A stretch of DNA of 62,914 nucleotides, from positions 1-62,914 of the forward strand of contig NJFT01000230.1 in NCBI GenBank assembly GCA_002221725.1, written 5' to 3'. A program made the translations under genes and the position numbers. Shown here piece after piece: positions 23,463-34,190 of the stretch; the stretch's first letter is position 1; each line of letters opens with the position of its first letter. The notes under the pieces are model-generated. The model was not told the DNA's origin and searched no databases. It was given only the letters and a program-made list of their open reading frames with translations. Source of the DNA: Scedosporium boydii (lineage: Eukaryota > Ascomycota > Sordariomycetes > Microascales > Microascaceae).

Positions 23463-24305
23463 TCAGACACCAACACAGACATAGACGTTGGCCCACATAG
23501 CAGTGCATGCCTGTCCTCCAACACCTGTATTCCAGAGAATGAAATCATCCACTGATATGCCATTCGCAGATGCAATTAGGGCACACGTATCGCCCGGGTC
23601 GACAAACGCAAAACTTTGGCAGTTGTCCACCATGCCCGGCTGCGTGGGGGTGGGCGTCGTAACAGTGCTCTCAGTCGGGGTCGGGTCTGGAGGTGTTGTA
23701 GAAGTTTGCTCGTCCACGTCGGTCGTCCCAGTGCCAGTCTCGGTATCGGTCTCGGTCTCGGGATGCTCCTGGAAATAGCACTCGGCATGGGCCTTCCCGA
23801 TGCTGAGCCATCCATGCTGGGCCGGGTGATATTTTGCCCAAGCAGCGGGGCAGCTGGTGGATAAGATTAAAATGGTGTCACCTTTGGCCTTCCAAAACGA
23901 CGAGGCGGCCGAGACATAGGTCGAGTAACTAGAAAGAATATCTTGAGGAGCGGCAGTAGTGAAGCCACACCACGATTCGGGGTCGGATACGGTACAGGAG
24001 AAAATGTCAAGGCCTGTTGCTGCAAACCTACAAGGCTCCACCAACTCATCCCCATAAGAGTTGATGGCGTACATAACGCTTCCAATAGGCGTAGGACCGT
24101 CGAAGAACTGGGTGATGTTCTCCGTGGCGCACTGCCAAGGGTCTATGGAGATTGTGCTGGCTGGCAATTCCACCTCCGTCGTGGCCTGCCTTTCCTCGAG
24201 TACCCTGTACGCCTGAGTTGCTACCGGCTCACTAGGCACAAACCTAGCCGATATGCAGGGAGCTGCTGCGAGGGCAACAACACCGACAAACATGTTGAAA
24301 TACAT
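23463..24305 (-). CDS. Secreted LysM-domain protein
   Basis: Protein of 280 residues with no intron. It starts at ATG 24305 with a hydrophobic signal peptide (MYFNMFVGVVALAAAPCISA); an earlier in-frame TTG is ignored. A cysteine-containing N-terminal region of about 170 residues has no family I recognise. A Thr/Pro-rich linker (about 185-225), likely O-glycosylated, leads to one C-terminal LysM domain: CQSFAFVDPGDTCALIASAN, then ISVDDFILWN and ACTAMWANVYVCVGV. LysM domains bind chitin oligomers or peptidoglycan; secreted fungal LysM proteins can mask chitin from hosts or protect the fungus's own wall. A LysM gene close to a LysM/GH18 chitinase is a known fungal arrangement. The function of the N-terminal part is open. 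Confidence 0.85.
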   Translation of the reverse strand: MYFNMFVGVVALAAAPCISARFVPSEPVATQAYRVLEERQATTEVELPASTISIDPWQCATENITQFFDGPTPIGSVMYAINSYGDELVEPCRFAATGLDIFSCTVSDPESWCGFTTAAPQDILSSYSTYVSAASSFWKAKGDTILILSTSCPAAWAKYHPAQHGWLSIGKAHAECYFQEHPETETDTETGTGTTDVDEQTSTTPPDPTPTESTVTTPTPTQPGMVDNCQSFAFVDPGDTCALIASANGISVDDFILWNTGVGGQACTAMWANVYVCVGV

Positions 24306-25349
24306 GGCTTGTGGAAGGTGAGAGATGCGAGTTGGAGAGTTGGAGAGTTGGTGGAGAGCAAGCAACAAGCAAAGACGAAGAGGAAGGGGCGAGATGAAGA
24401 TACAGACAAGGGGGAGTTGTGGAAAGGGTAAGTGCTTTGGCTTTTTGAAAATATGCGGAACAACTACTTAGTAGGTGTTAACGCGAGTAGTGATTATTAT
24501 GCTCTTCCGGCTTCCTTGGCTACAACACGCGAAAAGGCTTAACTCGGGGACCGTGGCGGCCTTAGTGAAGCTGTTGGGCAGTATCTATATAATACTCTTA
24601 GACAATCGATGGGATGGGGCGAGTACATCGAGTCTCCCTGCTGTATATCAAGGGAAAGGGATGCAATGCATCGGAGACGAGTATGGGCTGGGTCTCGTTT
24701 GCTTCACTCACCATAAATCTTCGTGTTTTTTTTTTTTTTTTTTTTTTTTTCCCTGCTCCCGTCTGTCGCTGATCTGCTTCGTACTCCGCACTTCGTCTAT
24801 GGTACTCGGGCAAGGGCTCGGGAAAGTGGTGACAGAGCCGGGATAAAGCTTCAATGTTGTTTACTTTAGACCCAGTGTGCCTGCATTGTGGGCAGCTTAG
24901 GCGAGCCCCAGGGCCTTTCCCGTATCTGGTTCCACAAGTTCCCACGCTGGAGATACATGTGGATGGACTTAGCCAGGAGCCGAGCATGGGGAGTTAGTCC
25001 AATCGCAGTGACAAAGGCGACGCGTGGGACGTGGGGAACGCGGTAGTACGAAGCACTCAACCCCTGTAAAATGCATCTCAGCGACCAGTATCACATCAAT
25101 CAATTGCCTGCAATGCATCAATCTCTAACTCTTTTTGAGGGCTTGCCCCACTACTGATGTGAAAGATTGCAACCATTTGACTTAACTTAAGGCGGCCCGT
25201 CCCGTCCGTGTGCCCAGCATCCTCAACCCATCACTTCAAGATCACTCCTCTACTCTCTCAGACTACAAAGTACCACTCCTCCTTATCTCGGTGTCCCTAT
25301 CCCTATCACGACTGCAAACTCCATTGTCTCGCCTACGCCCAAGATCACG
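24306..25349. other. Divergent intergenic region
   Basis: Separates the LysM gene (leftward) from the unknown protein gene (rightward). It holds a 25-base T run (24726-24750), GTTGGAGA repeats near 24330-24355 just upstream of the LysM start, and imperfect relatives of the dispersed word near 24778 and 25043. No gene is seen. Confidence 0.5.
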
Positions 25350-26207
25350 ATGACAGAGCTCGAGGATATCACCTATTCGCGCGAAGGCACAATTGCCGCT
25401 ATCACCGAGTACTACAAGTTCCTTACTTCAATGTACGTGAAGGATTCGCGGGTTATTTATCCCCCACCTAAGGGCTGGCCATCTATCATCAACGCCGACC
25501 CTCACCTCCTACAATCCTTCGGAAAATCCGACGAGGTCATAGCGCTACTTGCCCACCTACCCTATATACAATTTGCTCAGGATGATGAGGAGGTGGAAGC
25601 TGCCCCTTATTGTGTCTTTGCCGACTGGCAATTTCTCATTGAATGCCTTGGCAAGCCTGCAAGTAACTTAACCAGTGAGGACCTGCATGTCTCAACCGAG
25701 GGAGCTACCTTTGCCGAGCTATCCCCACCCCATGTTGTTGGTCTTACATTTGGCGGTCGTGATAATCCTGTCATGGTGCTTGACACAAAGCTCGGTATTA
25801 TCCACTGGGAGGATTGTTTTGATCAGGTTGAGCGCGAGTATGGCGCAAATGCAGTCGATTATGGGTTTGGTGATGATGATGATGATGCAAGTGAGGAAGA
25901 GGTAGCCTGGCGCCAGAGCGCAACAGCGTGGGCTATCCCAGACTTCTTCGAGAACCTCAAGGCCCAGTTTGTGAAGTTAAACTGGATTCCCATCAGTCCT
26001 TATTCCGTACGGAGTACTCCTATGTACAGCAGCCCAGACGAAATAGGCATGGTGCTCATGTTGCAGGGTATCTACCACCAGCACGGCTGGCCTGACTTGG
26101 CTACTTATCGGAAATTGGACTGCCTGGAAGCAGTACAGGCAGCCTTGATGGAGAAGTATCCTAGTCATGCTTGCAACACATCAGCCGACAGGGGCTCCGG
26201 ATCCTAG
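25350..26207 (+). CDS. Unknown soluble protein (285 residues)
   Basis: Single uninterrupted frame from ATG 25350 with an ordinary globular composition. There is no signal peptide, membrane segment or recognised catalytic motif. Visible blocks include REGTIAAITEYYKFLTSMY at the start, VVGLTFGGRDNPVMVLDTKL in the middle, an acidic run FGDDDDDASEEE, then AWAIPDFFENLKAQF, MLQGIYHQHGWPDL and a closing amphipathic helix ALMEKYP. Similar proteins appear to be widespread in filamentous ascomycetes without a named function; this is recalled, not searched. It lies between the LysM gene and the broken chitinase and points the same way as the chitinase. No functional link is shown. Confidence 0.75.
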   Translation: MTELEDITYSREGTIAAITEYYKFLTSMYVKDSRVIYPPPKGWPSIINADPHLLQSFGKSDEVIALLAHLPYIQFAQDDEEVEAAPYCVFADWQFLIECLGKPASNLTSEDLHVSTEGATFAELSPPHVVGLTFGGRDNPVMVLDTKLGIIHWEDCFDQVEREYGANAVDYGFGDDDDDASEEEVAWRQSATAWAIPDFFENLKAQFVKLNWIPISPYSVRSTPMYSSPDEIGMVLMLQGIYHQHGWPDLATYRKLDCLEAVQAALMEKYPSHACNTSADRGSGS

Positions 26208-26529
26208 CCGAGCTCAGCCAGACCAACCACGGACTGGCACTGATGGATAGATGTGGGATGTGGGAATCGGATGTGGGATGTGGACCGTGGTTATTACAGA
26301 GTAGTATAAGATGTTCACATACCAGTGTCAACAGTTCTGATAAGCCCCCAAGCGGGCTTATTCTAAATAGACAGGAACCATTTGTTTATTTATATATATA
26401 TATATATATATTCCATAGCCTTCCCTACTCTACACCCAGTGCAATCTTCAATGTTCTTATCATATCTCTTCTATTTTTTTTATTTTTTTATTTTTTTTTT
26501 TTTTCAGCATCTTAGTGTAACAACCAAAG
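26208..26529. other. 5' flank of the chitinase relic
   Basis: Contains an eight-base-pair hairpin (ATAAGCCC at 26340-26347 with GGGCTTAT at 26354-26361), a (TA)10 microsatellite at 26391-26410 and T-rich runs up to about 26504. No gene is seen. Confidence 0.6.
26391..26410. repeat. (TA)10 microsatellite
   Basis: Ten TA units about 120 bases upstream of the chitinase ATG. Confidence 0.95.
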
Positions 26530-29500
26530 ATGAGGATGAGATCTGTCCACACCATCCTGCTCCTTGAGCCTGCTGTAGTGCATGGTGCCATTCAGCTGGA
26601 TGGCTCTAGAGTCGTGGAACCGCTCTCGGATAACGACCCTTCGCCCATCGAAGATGTTCTCACATACATTCCTGATCAACATGATTGCCCCTTGCCATGT
26701 CATACCAACTATGCCAACCCGCACAAATGGACACCATATCACTCAGTCGACCGTCTACAGCGCTGTGAGCTTCCTATGCTTCTGGACTTCTCAGTGCTCC
26801 GTCCTCTAGATGACCCTGATACTGATGTGCTCATCCGAAGTTGCATTCTCGGGGCCGATCCAGCTACTACTAGTGACAGGACTGTCATGAACGCCACCTC
26901 TGTGCGAATAGACAATCCCAAGAATGGGACCAATCCCTTCGACGTTAGTCTTGAAGTTGCTCCAGCGTGTGCTATCGATGGGGCAGAAACCAGCGCCGAA
27001 CTCGCGCTGGCGATGAGCGGAGGCGAGTCGGGGGGATCCAGCCCGGAAATCATCCTACACATTCTGGACGGCATGAAGACCTTTTTTAGTACCAAGGACA
27101 ACTGCGACGAGACCTTTCTATTCGCATACCACCAACAGGTGGTTGCCAGTATTTATATTGGCGCCGGCCTGGGTGAGCCTACGGCGTCATCCGCTCTCCA
27201 AGCTCTTGCTAGCTGGCTGCAAGCCGGCGGCGAGTTCGCGGGCGGTAGAACCGTGGCAGAGATTTGCGGTGGCGGAAGAGGGTCCGAAACTGTATTCGGT
27301 CTTGTTATCGATGCTACTGGCGATATTGTGAGGGTTCAGAAGACGGCGGTATCCTGGAGTCGTGGTGATTGCGCCATCACCACTGCCACCGATAATTCCG
27401 CACCCCCCTTGAAGCAGGAGACTCTTGATGTCAAAGTGTTTGACATTGCCTCAGCACCTCTGACGGGTGATGCGCGGTTCAGAAATAGCACCGCCAACAA
27501 CAACAGTACAACATCACCACTCGTCGCACGCTCGCGCAACAGAAGGGCAAATGACCACTATCGGAGATCACGTCCAATTAACAAGCGCGCAACCTGCGAT
27601 TACATCCAAGTCGTAGCCGGCGATGGTTGTGCTTCTCTTGCAGTGAAGTGCGGGATTTCTGGCCCCGACTTTATGCTATATAACCCAAACCCAAACCTCT
27701 GCTCAACTCTGCAGATAGGCGACTATGTCTGCTGCTCCGACGGTGATCCATACACAGAACCTACACCCGATCCCCCACAAGAAAACCCCGATGGTTCTTG
27801 CGCAACCCACTTGATCACCAATACCGACACATGCCAATCGCTGGCTACAACATATGGCCTTACTGTGGCTAAGATTGAGTCCTTTAACCAAGGAAAAACC
27901 TGGGGTTGGACTGAATGCCAAGGCATGCTGGCTGGCTATACCATGTGCCTAAGTACTGGAACACCGCCGTTGCCGCCTCCACGGCAAGGTGTGCAATGTG
28001 GCCCACAGGTCCCAGGCACAGAGCGAACTGATATATCCATTCCCATGGAAGAGCTCAATCCGTGTCCCCTGAGGGCCTGCTGCAGCAACTGGGGGTTCTG
28101 CGGTCCCTTTCCTCAACACTGCGAAGTCCACGCACCTCCAGATGGCGGGCCAGGAACTAAGCTGCCAGGGTATGATAGCACCTGTATCTCTAACTGTGGT
28201 AATGATATTAAGCAGAACTCGGGGGCCCCGCAGACCTTCTCCCGTATTGGCTACTATGAATCTTGGAATATGGGTCGCAACTGTCTCTAGCAAAACGCAG
28301 AAAATGCGAATACAGACGGCTCATATACCCACATGCACTGGTCTTTTGCTGAAATTGACCCAGAGACGTGGACCGTCGTCATCAAGGATCCTCACAACCA
28401 GTGGCTCGCCTTTAAAACCCTTCCTAATATGAAGAGGATTGTCTCTTTTGGTGGCTGGGCCTATTCGACTGAGCCTGCAACTTATAACATTATTCGTCAA
28501 GCTATCATAACCCACTGGGAGACCTTTTCAACTAATGCAGCCCAGTTCGTCATCGATGAAGGTCTCGACGGCATTGACATAGACTGGGAATACCCTGGAG
28601 TAAGTTGTTCACGGACTTCGCTCTTACTCTTAACCTTGCATATGGCTTTTGTATCTAACAGTATGGCCGCAGGCACCCGACATTTACGTAGACGGGCAAC
28701 CCATCGGCCAGAATGGCGATGGTGCTGCGTACCTTAGATTCTTGACCGCTCTCAAGAGCAAGCTCCCGTCAAAGCTGGTGGCAATCGCGGCCCCAGCCTC
28801 GTACTGGTACTTGAGGGCTTTCCCAATTGACGGCATCGCAGCCGTGATTGACTACATTGTCTACATGTAAGCTTGATTTCTTTTTCGTCGCTTGGTTTAT
28901 TCTCGCGTTTTTCACTTGCACCCCTCCCAACCAACAGCACCTACCTGAGATAGCTGAACCTTTCATTTGATGTTTTATAGGACATACGACCTCCACGGTC
29001 AGTGGGACTACGGCAACCCCAACGCCTTTGACTCGTGCCCGTCTGGAAAATGCATCAGAAGCCATGGTAAGGGCTCATCAAATTATTATCTCGAGAAGCT
29101 CAGTAGTAGATGTTCACTGACTCTGAGGTCTTATTTACATTTAGTCAACCTAACCGAAACACGCAACGCTCTTTCCATCAGTAAGTACGAGCACCGAGAT
29201 GTTAACAGGCCTTCGACAGAAGAGGCAGCAGACCCCTGGTGCTACTACCCGTTTCCAGGCGGTTATCCCGCTGACGCTTGGAACAACTCTAGTTACCAAA
29301 GCCGGAGTGCCCAACAATAGGATCTTTGTCGGAGAGGCAAGCTACGGCAGATCTTTCCACATGGCTGTTGACGGTTGCTGGGAGCCAATGTGTGAGTTCA
29401 CTGGTAGCCGGACACAGTCAGATGCAAAGCCAGGCAGGTGTACGGGCGAGTCCGGCTATCTTGCCCACGCCGAGATCAATGAGATCATTAGGAGCGGAAG

Positions 29501-31953
29501 GCGCCAGTTGTTCCATGACCACGATTCGAACACCGATGTTTTGCTATATGATGGTCTGTGCTCCCCTCATTTTCCCTGCCCTTTCACAATCCTTTCCCTG
29601 AGTCAGCGTGTGTTCCTTCAGTGTCTTGATTCGAAGCCTAACTATACTTCTGCCATCCTTTCCTGTCCTTGATCATACTCACATACTCACCGGCTCCTCC
29701 ACACTAACATTCGTCTATTACTACTATGTACAAGGGACTATGTCAGTTTCGTAACGCCATTGACCAAGGAGACCCGGCGACTTGACTGGGAAGCACTCAA
29801 CTTCGCTGCGCTGTAGACTTACAGGCTTTTGGCTCGGAAGATATGGATGTCCCAGCTGATCCTCCGTCTGCCGGAACAGAGGGCTGTGTAGCGGGGGAGA
29901 GCGCGGACTATAACGCGGATAGTCTGTGCCAATTTGCTTGCAACTACGGCTTCTGTCCAGAAAGCACATGCACTTGTCTCGAGGAAGGGCCTGTCAGGCC
30001 ACTTCCAGCGGCCGTGTCAGAGCAAAATTTTGTAGCCTGGGATGACTTTGATGTGGATTACCAGCGCCTTTGCAAGTTTGCTTGCAAGTACGGATTTTGT
30101 CCGCCGGATACCTGCGGGCTTCAAGTCGTCGATGAGTGGGATGATGGCTCTGTTGACTCCGATGGCGGCTATGCTGACGGCATACAAAACAAGGCGAAGA
30201 ACTATGAAGTGAACAAATGGCAATGCCAGGTATTCAAGACGCCCAGGTACCGAGATTCAAGTGTACACCAGTGCTGGCCCGCATGCCGCGAGACTGTCGA
30301 GGCTGCTCAGGCTGCAGGCCGAACCACCAACTACGGCTGTGTTGGCTTCTGGCCTCTGGATGAACCCATCCCATGGACTCAGTACTCTGGAAGCAATGAC
30401 CCTGATATGGTCTATGCCACTGGGCGTTGTGTGTGCGACAACACCCTCGTTAATTTCTTCGCCGACACGATTGTCGAGGCATTACCCATCATTGCACAGG
30501 TATGCTTGTTGACTTTCTTTCGTGTCGTTATTGATCTTTAAAGGGGCCTGAGATGCGGTTCTAGTACTGACGTTTTCCTAGATCGGGTGTTATATGCTCA
30601 TGTCGGTATTTAAGCTTGTGCTCGATATAGGACTGCAGGCTATTCCTGGTGTGGGCAAGATCATGGACGCTAGCTTAGGTAGGTCTCTCACTCCCCTCTA
30701 TTCTGGTTTCACTTTATGATCAGGGTCCTACACCCTCAGTCTCTTTCATCTAAGTTATAAGAAGGGGTAGGATAGGGGCGGGCTAACACTCTCCATCAAT
30801 AGACACCATAACCACAGCAGCCCAGCTAATCTCATACGCCTATCCTGAAGATGAAGACCCAGTAGGGGCTTTCGAATGGTGGCTCAGTCCTTGTGGCGGA
30901 AGCGACCTCGTCCCAGCCGAAATCCAGCAAGTCTTTGGCATTCTAAGCGCAGTCGCCGACGGCGTATCGAGTTTCAAGACTCCCCCGAATATCCCAAGAG
31001 GCAGTGGTAGAAAGGGGGACGACGCCAACCCTACGGATCGATCAAAACCCAAGGCTGGCACAGGCAGCGGCAAGCAGGGCACCGGTAGCGGCGGAGTTAC
31101 TAAGAAAAGGAGGTGTAACGTGCCTCCTAGGCAGTCGAGTGTTATTATGGGCGAGGCAAAGAACACGGTTCGCGTGCAGTCGTGTGTTGCAGCCGCCGGC
31201 GGCGGAAGCACGACGACCAAGAAGGACTATGTGATCACGGAAGTGGAATTCGGTGCAACGCCGACCACTATATCGAAGGTCTGCGAGAAGAAGAACTCCC
31301 AGGCCTGCTACCACTACAGCTCGGCCATTGCCCAGAATCCATCATGGAACCCTCTACCGTGTGTCCATGGGAGGGTTAGGCACCTAGAGAAAGAGCGTCC
31401 TGCAGTTGATGTTTGGAAAAACCAGCACCACCTCTCTTGGAGAAACCCTAAACTATGCAGCGCCGACGAGTTTCCCCCGCGCTACCTACTAAGCAATACC
31501 AGTCCAGAAATGGTCAACGCTGGTGAGCCAGGAGGCCAGTTGGTGCGATATATGCTACAAAAGCAGAATTCGGGCGGTGGTCAGATGTGGAAGGGTGTCT
31601 GCTTCGTTCCCCATATCGCAGGCTTGTCTCCAGCTTAATTCTTAAACAAGTGGAACTCTTCACTCGTCTCCAAGAGGGATACAGAGACCAAAAGGGGAGT
31701 CGTCAGTCAAAAGACCACGGTCTCAGTCAATGTGAAGCCATGGTTTGAAATCTCCGGTTTTGAGCATGAGCAGCCCCCCAACACTCCTCCGTTTGAAGCC
31801 GGCTTGTGGGACAACCAATGCTGGCCCAGTCAACGGGCACCCGGCGACCCAGGCTTCGCACTCTTCGCCTGGGATAAGTGGTATGACACCCATGACCCCC
31901 AGCCAAAGTGGGATTTTGCGACAGAGTACGAAAAGGGCAGCAATGGGTCATAA
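26530..31953 (+). pseudogene. LysM/chitin-binding GH18 chitinase, broken
   Basis: Relic or strain-specific broken copy of a large secreted chitinase of the subgroup C (killer-toxin-like) type. Order: a poor signal peptide with a Glu in its hydrophobic core, an N-terminal region of about 330 residues, two LysM domains (CDYIQVVAGDGCASLA; CATHLITNTDTCQSLA), a Cys-rich type 1 chitin-binding domain (ACCSNWGFCG), then GH18 with intact catalytic DGIDIDWE. Cys-rich and C-terminal regions typical of the subgroup follow. Likely introns: 28600-28672, 28867-28980, one from about 29072, 29181-29292, one near 29537-29735, 30500-30580 and 30681-30802. Three breaks are seen: TAG at 28288-28290 between chitin-binding domain and GH18; a frame change at about 29800-29813 before VDLQAFG; and TAA at 31636-31638, after which recognisable sequence runs to 31953. 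Confidence 0.8.
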
Positions 31954-33157
31954 TCATCTTTCGGTATCTATTAGAAGTATTCGGTCTCTTCTAGTTTCTC
32001 TTTCTCTTGGGCACACGAACCACGGCCTGCAAGTACGAGACCTATCTCTGATCCCGGCTAAGCTTTGGGTGGGATTGGAAGGTGGGAGGTTCTTTAAGCT
32101 TGATGGTCACTTTCAATGATTTGAGCCCCCGTTGGAGTTGTGAGCCATCTTGAAGTTATTGGGTCCCAGAAGAATAGGTGGAAGAAGTTGGGATGTCCTT
32201 GTATTAGAGCAAGTGTGAGAGTATTAAACGCTCAATTATTAACGCTCCAGTTCTAGGCTCATTGTTTCTTGAAATCTTTAGCCTTGATATGAAAGGCAAT
32301 TACCCCCATGATACCTATCCTTGAAAGCAGTGTTCTCGTACCCCAAGCAATAAAAAAGGCCTGAAGCCGCGGTGAGCTGGCAGCTGGCACACGCATCACA
32401 ATATGTCCCTAGTCTACCCGATTGAATCGGTGGCGTTTCTCTCCCGGCCGAATCTCCAAGTGCCTAAATGGCTGCCTGAGACGCACGACATCTACGCGTC
32501 TGCACCTTCGTAATATCTCTCTCAAAAAGTCCGACAGAGTCCCATCGCATGAAGTGTGTGGAAGTACCCTTTAGTAGTCGAAGTCAAAGAGGAAGGTGTT
32601 AAAATGACTGTGATATGAACCGTCAAATCCTAAACTCGATCGGTTTTCCGTCTGTACATTTAGACGACGAGTTAAAAAAACAGAGTGAACAAAAGGTCCC
32701 AGGCTCAGCCCGTGAGCCGATGACGTATTTTGCCTCAATGCCATGCGACAACTTGGACTGGGAAGACCTGGATCAATGATGTCTCAACACAAAGTACATC
32801 TAGTATGCCACCTGTACAGGAGGAGGACTCCAACTGACGTCGCCGTAGTTCGGACAAACGTAAGCTTCAATCCGCGCTGTGACAAAGGACGGGGCGGGCT
32901 CAAAGATTAGCAAATTGATTGATGCCATTTGATTGTTTACCCAAGCACGAGTCCATTCAATTACTCCATACGTTGTCCACAGCTACGGGTCTAGAATGCG
33001 TGCTGCAGCTGGCTCGGCTGTTCAGGCGACATCTATAAAGTCCATCAGGCGCCCAGGCATCCCCGCAACTCGCTTCCCATCATCATCCTCACCACTACAC
33101 TTATCCATCACCAACCGTTTCGTTACTAGCCAATTTCACACTTCAAAACCATTCACT
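31954..33157. other. Intergenic, no gene seen
   Basis: Between the chitinase relic and the I9 inhibitor gene. Short open frames only. A TATA-like CTATAAAG at 33033-33040 lies about 118 bases before the inhibitor ATG. Confidence 0.5.
33034..33040 (+). promoter_or_regulatory. TATA-like element of the I9 inhibitor gene
   Basis: TATAAAG about 118 bases before the ATG at 33158, at a plausible distance for a short 5' leader. Only the sequence match supports it. Confidence 0.4.
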
Positions 33158-33600
33158 ATGCCTACCTACATTGTGAGTTTCCACCATGCATGTGTTTATC
33201 TCCTATGAGCTCCTTGGCGAGCTGGCCGATTCACTTACTGACTGGGCTCGTTACCGTATAGGTCACATGCAAGCCGGACGCGACCCCCGCGCAGGTCCAA
33301 CAGTATGTTCTACATAGTCTGTTTTGCATTCTCGACACTCAGCCCCAACTAATGCCGTTCCTAGAGCCAAGGATGACGCAGTTGCCCAGGGCGGCAAGAT
33401 TGGACACGAATACAACTTAATCAAGGGCTTCTCGTGAGTTAACCCACTGATCTGGGTATTTAAAAAGATCGCCAGGCGCGGATAACTAACTCAGTGTTCT
33501 GTTACATAGTGTGGACTTCCCTGATAACGCTGTTAGTGCTTTCCAGAAGCATGAGCATGTCGAACACGTCGAGCTGGACCAACCTGTTAGAATCCAGTAA
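33158..33600 (+). CDS. Small I9-type protease inhibitor (PBI2-like)
   Basis: Protein of 71 residues encoded by four exons: 33158-33172, 33262-33302, 33365-33433 and 33510-33600. The first coding exon is only 15 bases (MPTYI). The protein continues VTCKPDATPAQVQQAKDDA, GGKIGHEYNLIKGFSVDFP and ends HVEHVELDQPVRIQ. This is a free-standing subtilisin-propeptide (inhibitor I9) fold like yeast proteinase B inhibitor Pbi2, which blocks vacuolar subtilisin and also helps vacuole fusion. No signal peptide is present, so it acts inside the cell. All introns have GT..AG ends (GTGAGT, GTATGT, GTGAGT) and the joined frame is open. The gene is too small and fragmented to appear as a single open frame. Confidence 0.9.
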
Positions 33601-34092
33601 TTCCTACGAAATCGTGGTTGGAAGGTTGGAAGGCGACTCTAGCATGAGGTGCGCTTGGGTTCCCATCTCGGAGGGCAATAGTTGTCCTTGAGGAAGCATG
33701 GGATTCTCGTCGCCTTGTTATCGAGCAGGAATAGTGTAATTGATTATTGTTCCAAAACTGAGTATTGTTCAATGTCGTTTGGTCAATGTTCCCTTACTGC
33801 TGGAGTAGAGCGGTTGTCCAAAGTACATTACATCATAGCTTGTAACTGCCGCTGTTAGACGAGGCCGGTGAGATGAAGACACTACGAAGTACGTCTCAGG
33901 CCATTCGCAATGGAATGCGAAAAATACCCCCGCACGGACTCTTCAACATTACTTCGCGCTTCAGAGCGCTTTTTTTTCTGCAACTGAACCATTGATCCAC
34001 TTCAAGACGGAAAATATTTGTTATTTGTCCCGGAATTTGAAACGGTCCATAAAGCGGCTTAGCAAGCGACTAAGTCAATCAAGTGTCAAAGA
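33601..34092. other. Intergenic before tRNA-Asn
   Basis: No gene. One exact TACGAAGTAC at 33883-33892. Confidence 0.6.
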
Positions 34093-34179
34093 TTCTCTAT
34101 GGCCAAATGGTTAAGGCGTCCGACTGTTACTCCAGTAGCTGAAATCGGAAGATTCCAAGTTCGACCCTTGGTAGGGAAG
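34093..34179 (+). tRNA. tRNA-Asn (GTT) with intron
   Basis: An 87-base cloverleaf: acceptor TTCTCTA (34093-34099) pairs with TAGGGAA (34172-34178) with one G-U pair, and the discriminator is G. The D stem is GCC/GGC with AAATGGTTAA in the loop. The anticodon stem TCCGA/TCGGA carries the loop CTGTTAA, interrupted after position 37 by an intron of about 14 bases. The T arm is CCAAG-TTCGACC-CTTGG. Removing the intron leaves 73 bases. Anticodon GUU, loop and discriminator all fit asparagine. Confidence 0.9.
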
Positions 34180-34184
34180 CTTCA

Positions 34185-34190
34185 TTTTTT
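34185..34190 (+). terminator. Pol III terminator of tRNA-Asn
   Basis: Run of six T starting six bases after the discriminator base of the tRNA. Confidence 0.85.

Noticed and set aside
24726..24750. T25 run as a transposon tail
   Set aside because: No target-site duplication or element body was seen next to it.
28170..28290. An intron that would remove the TAG at 28288
   Set aside because: A GTATGA donor and a CTCTAG acceptor exist, but splicing would delete the first GH18 strand (GYYESWN).
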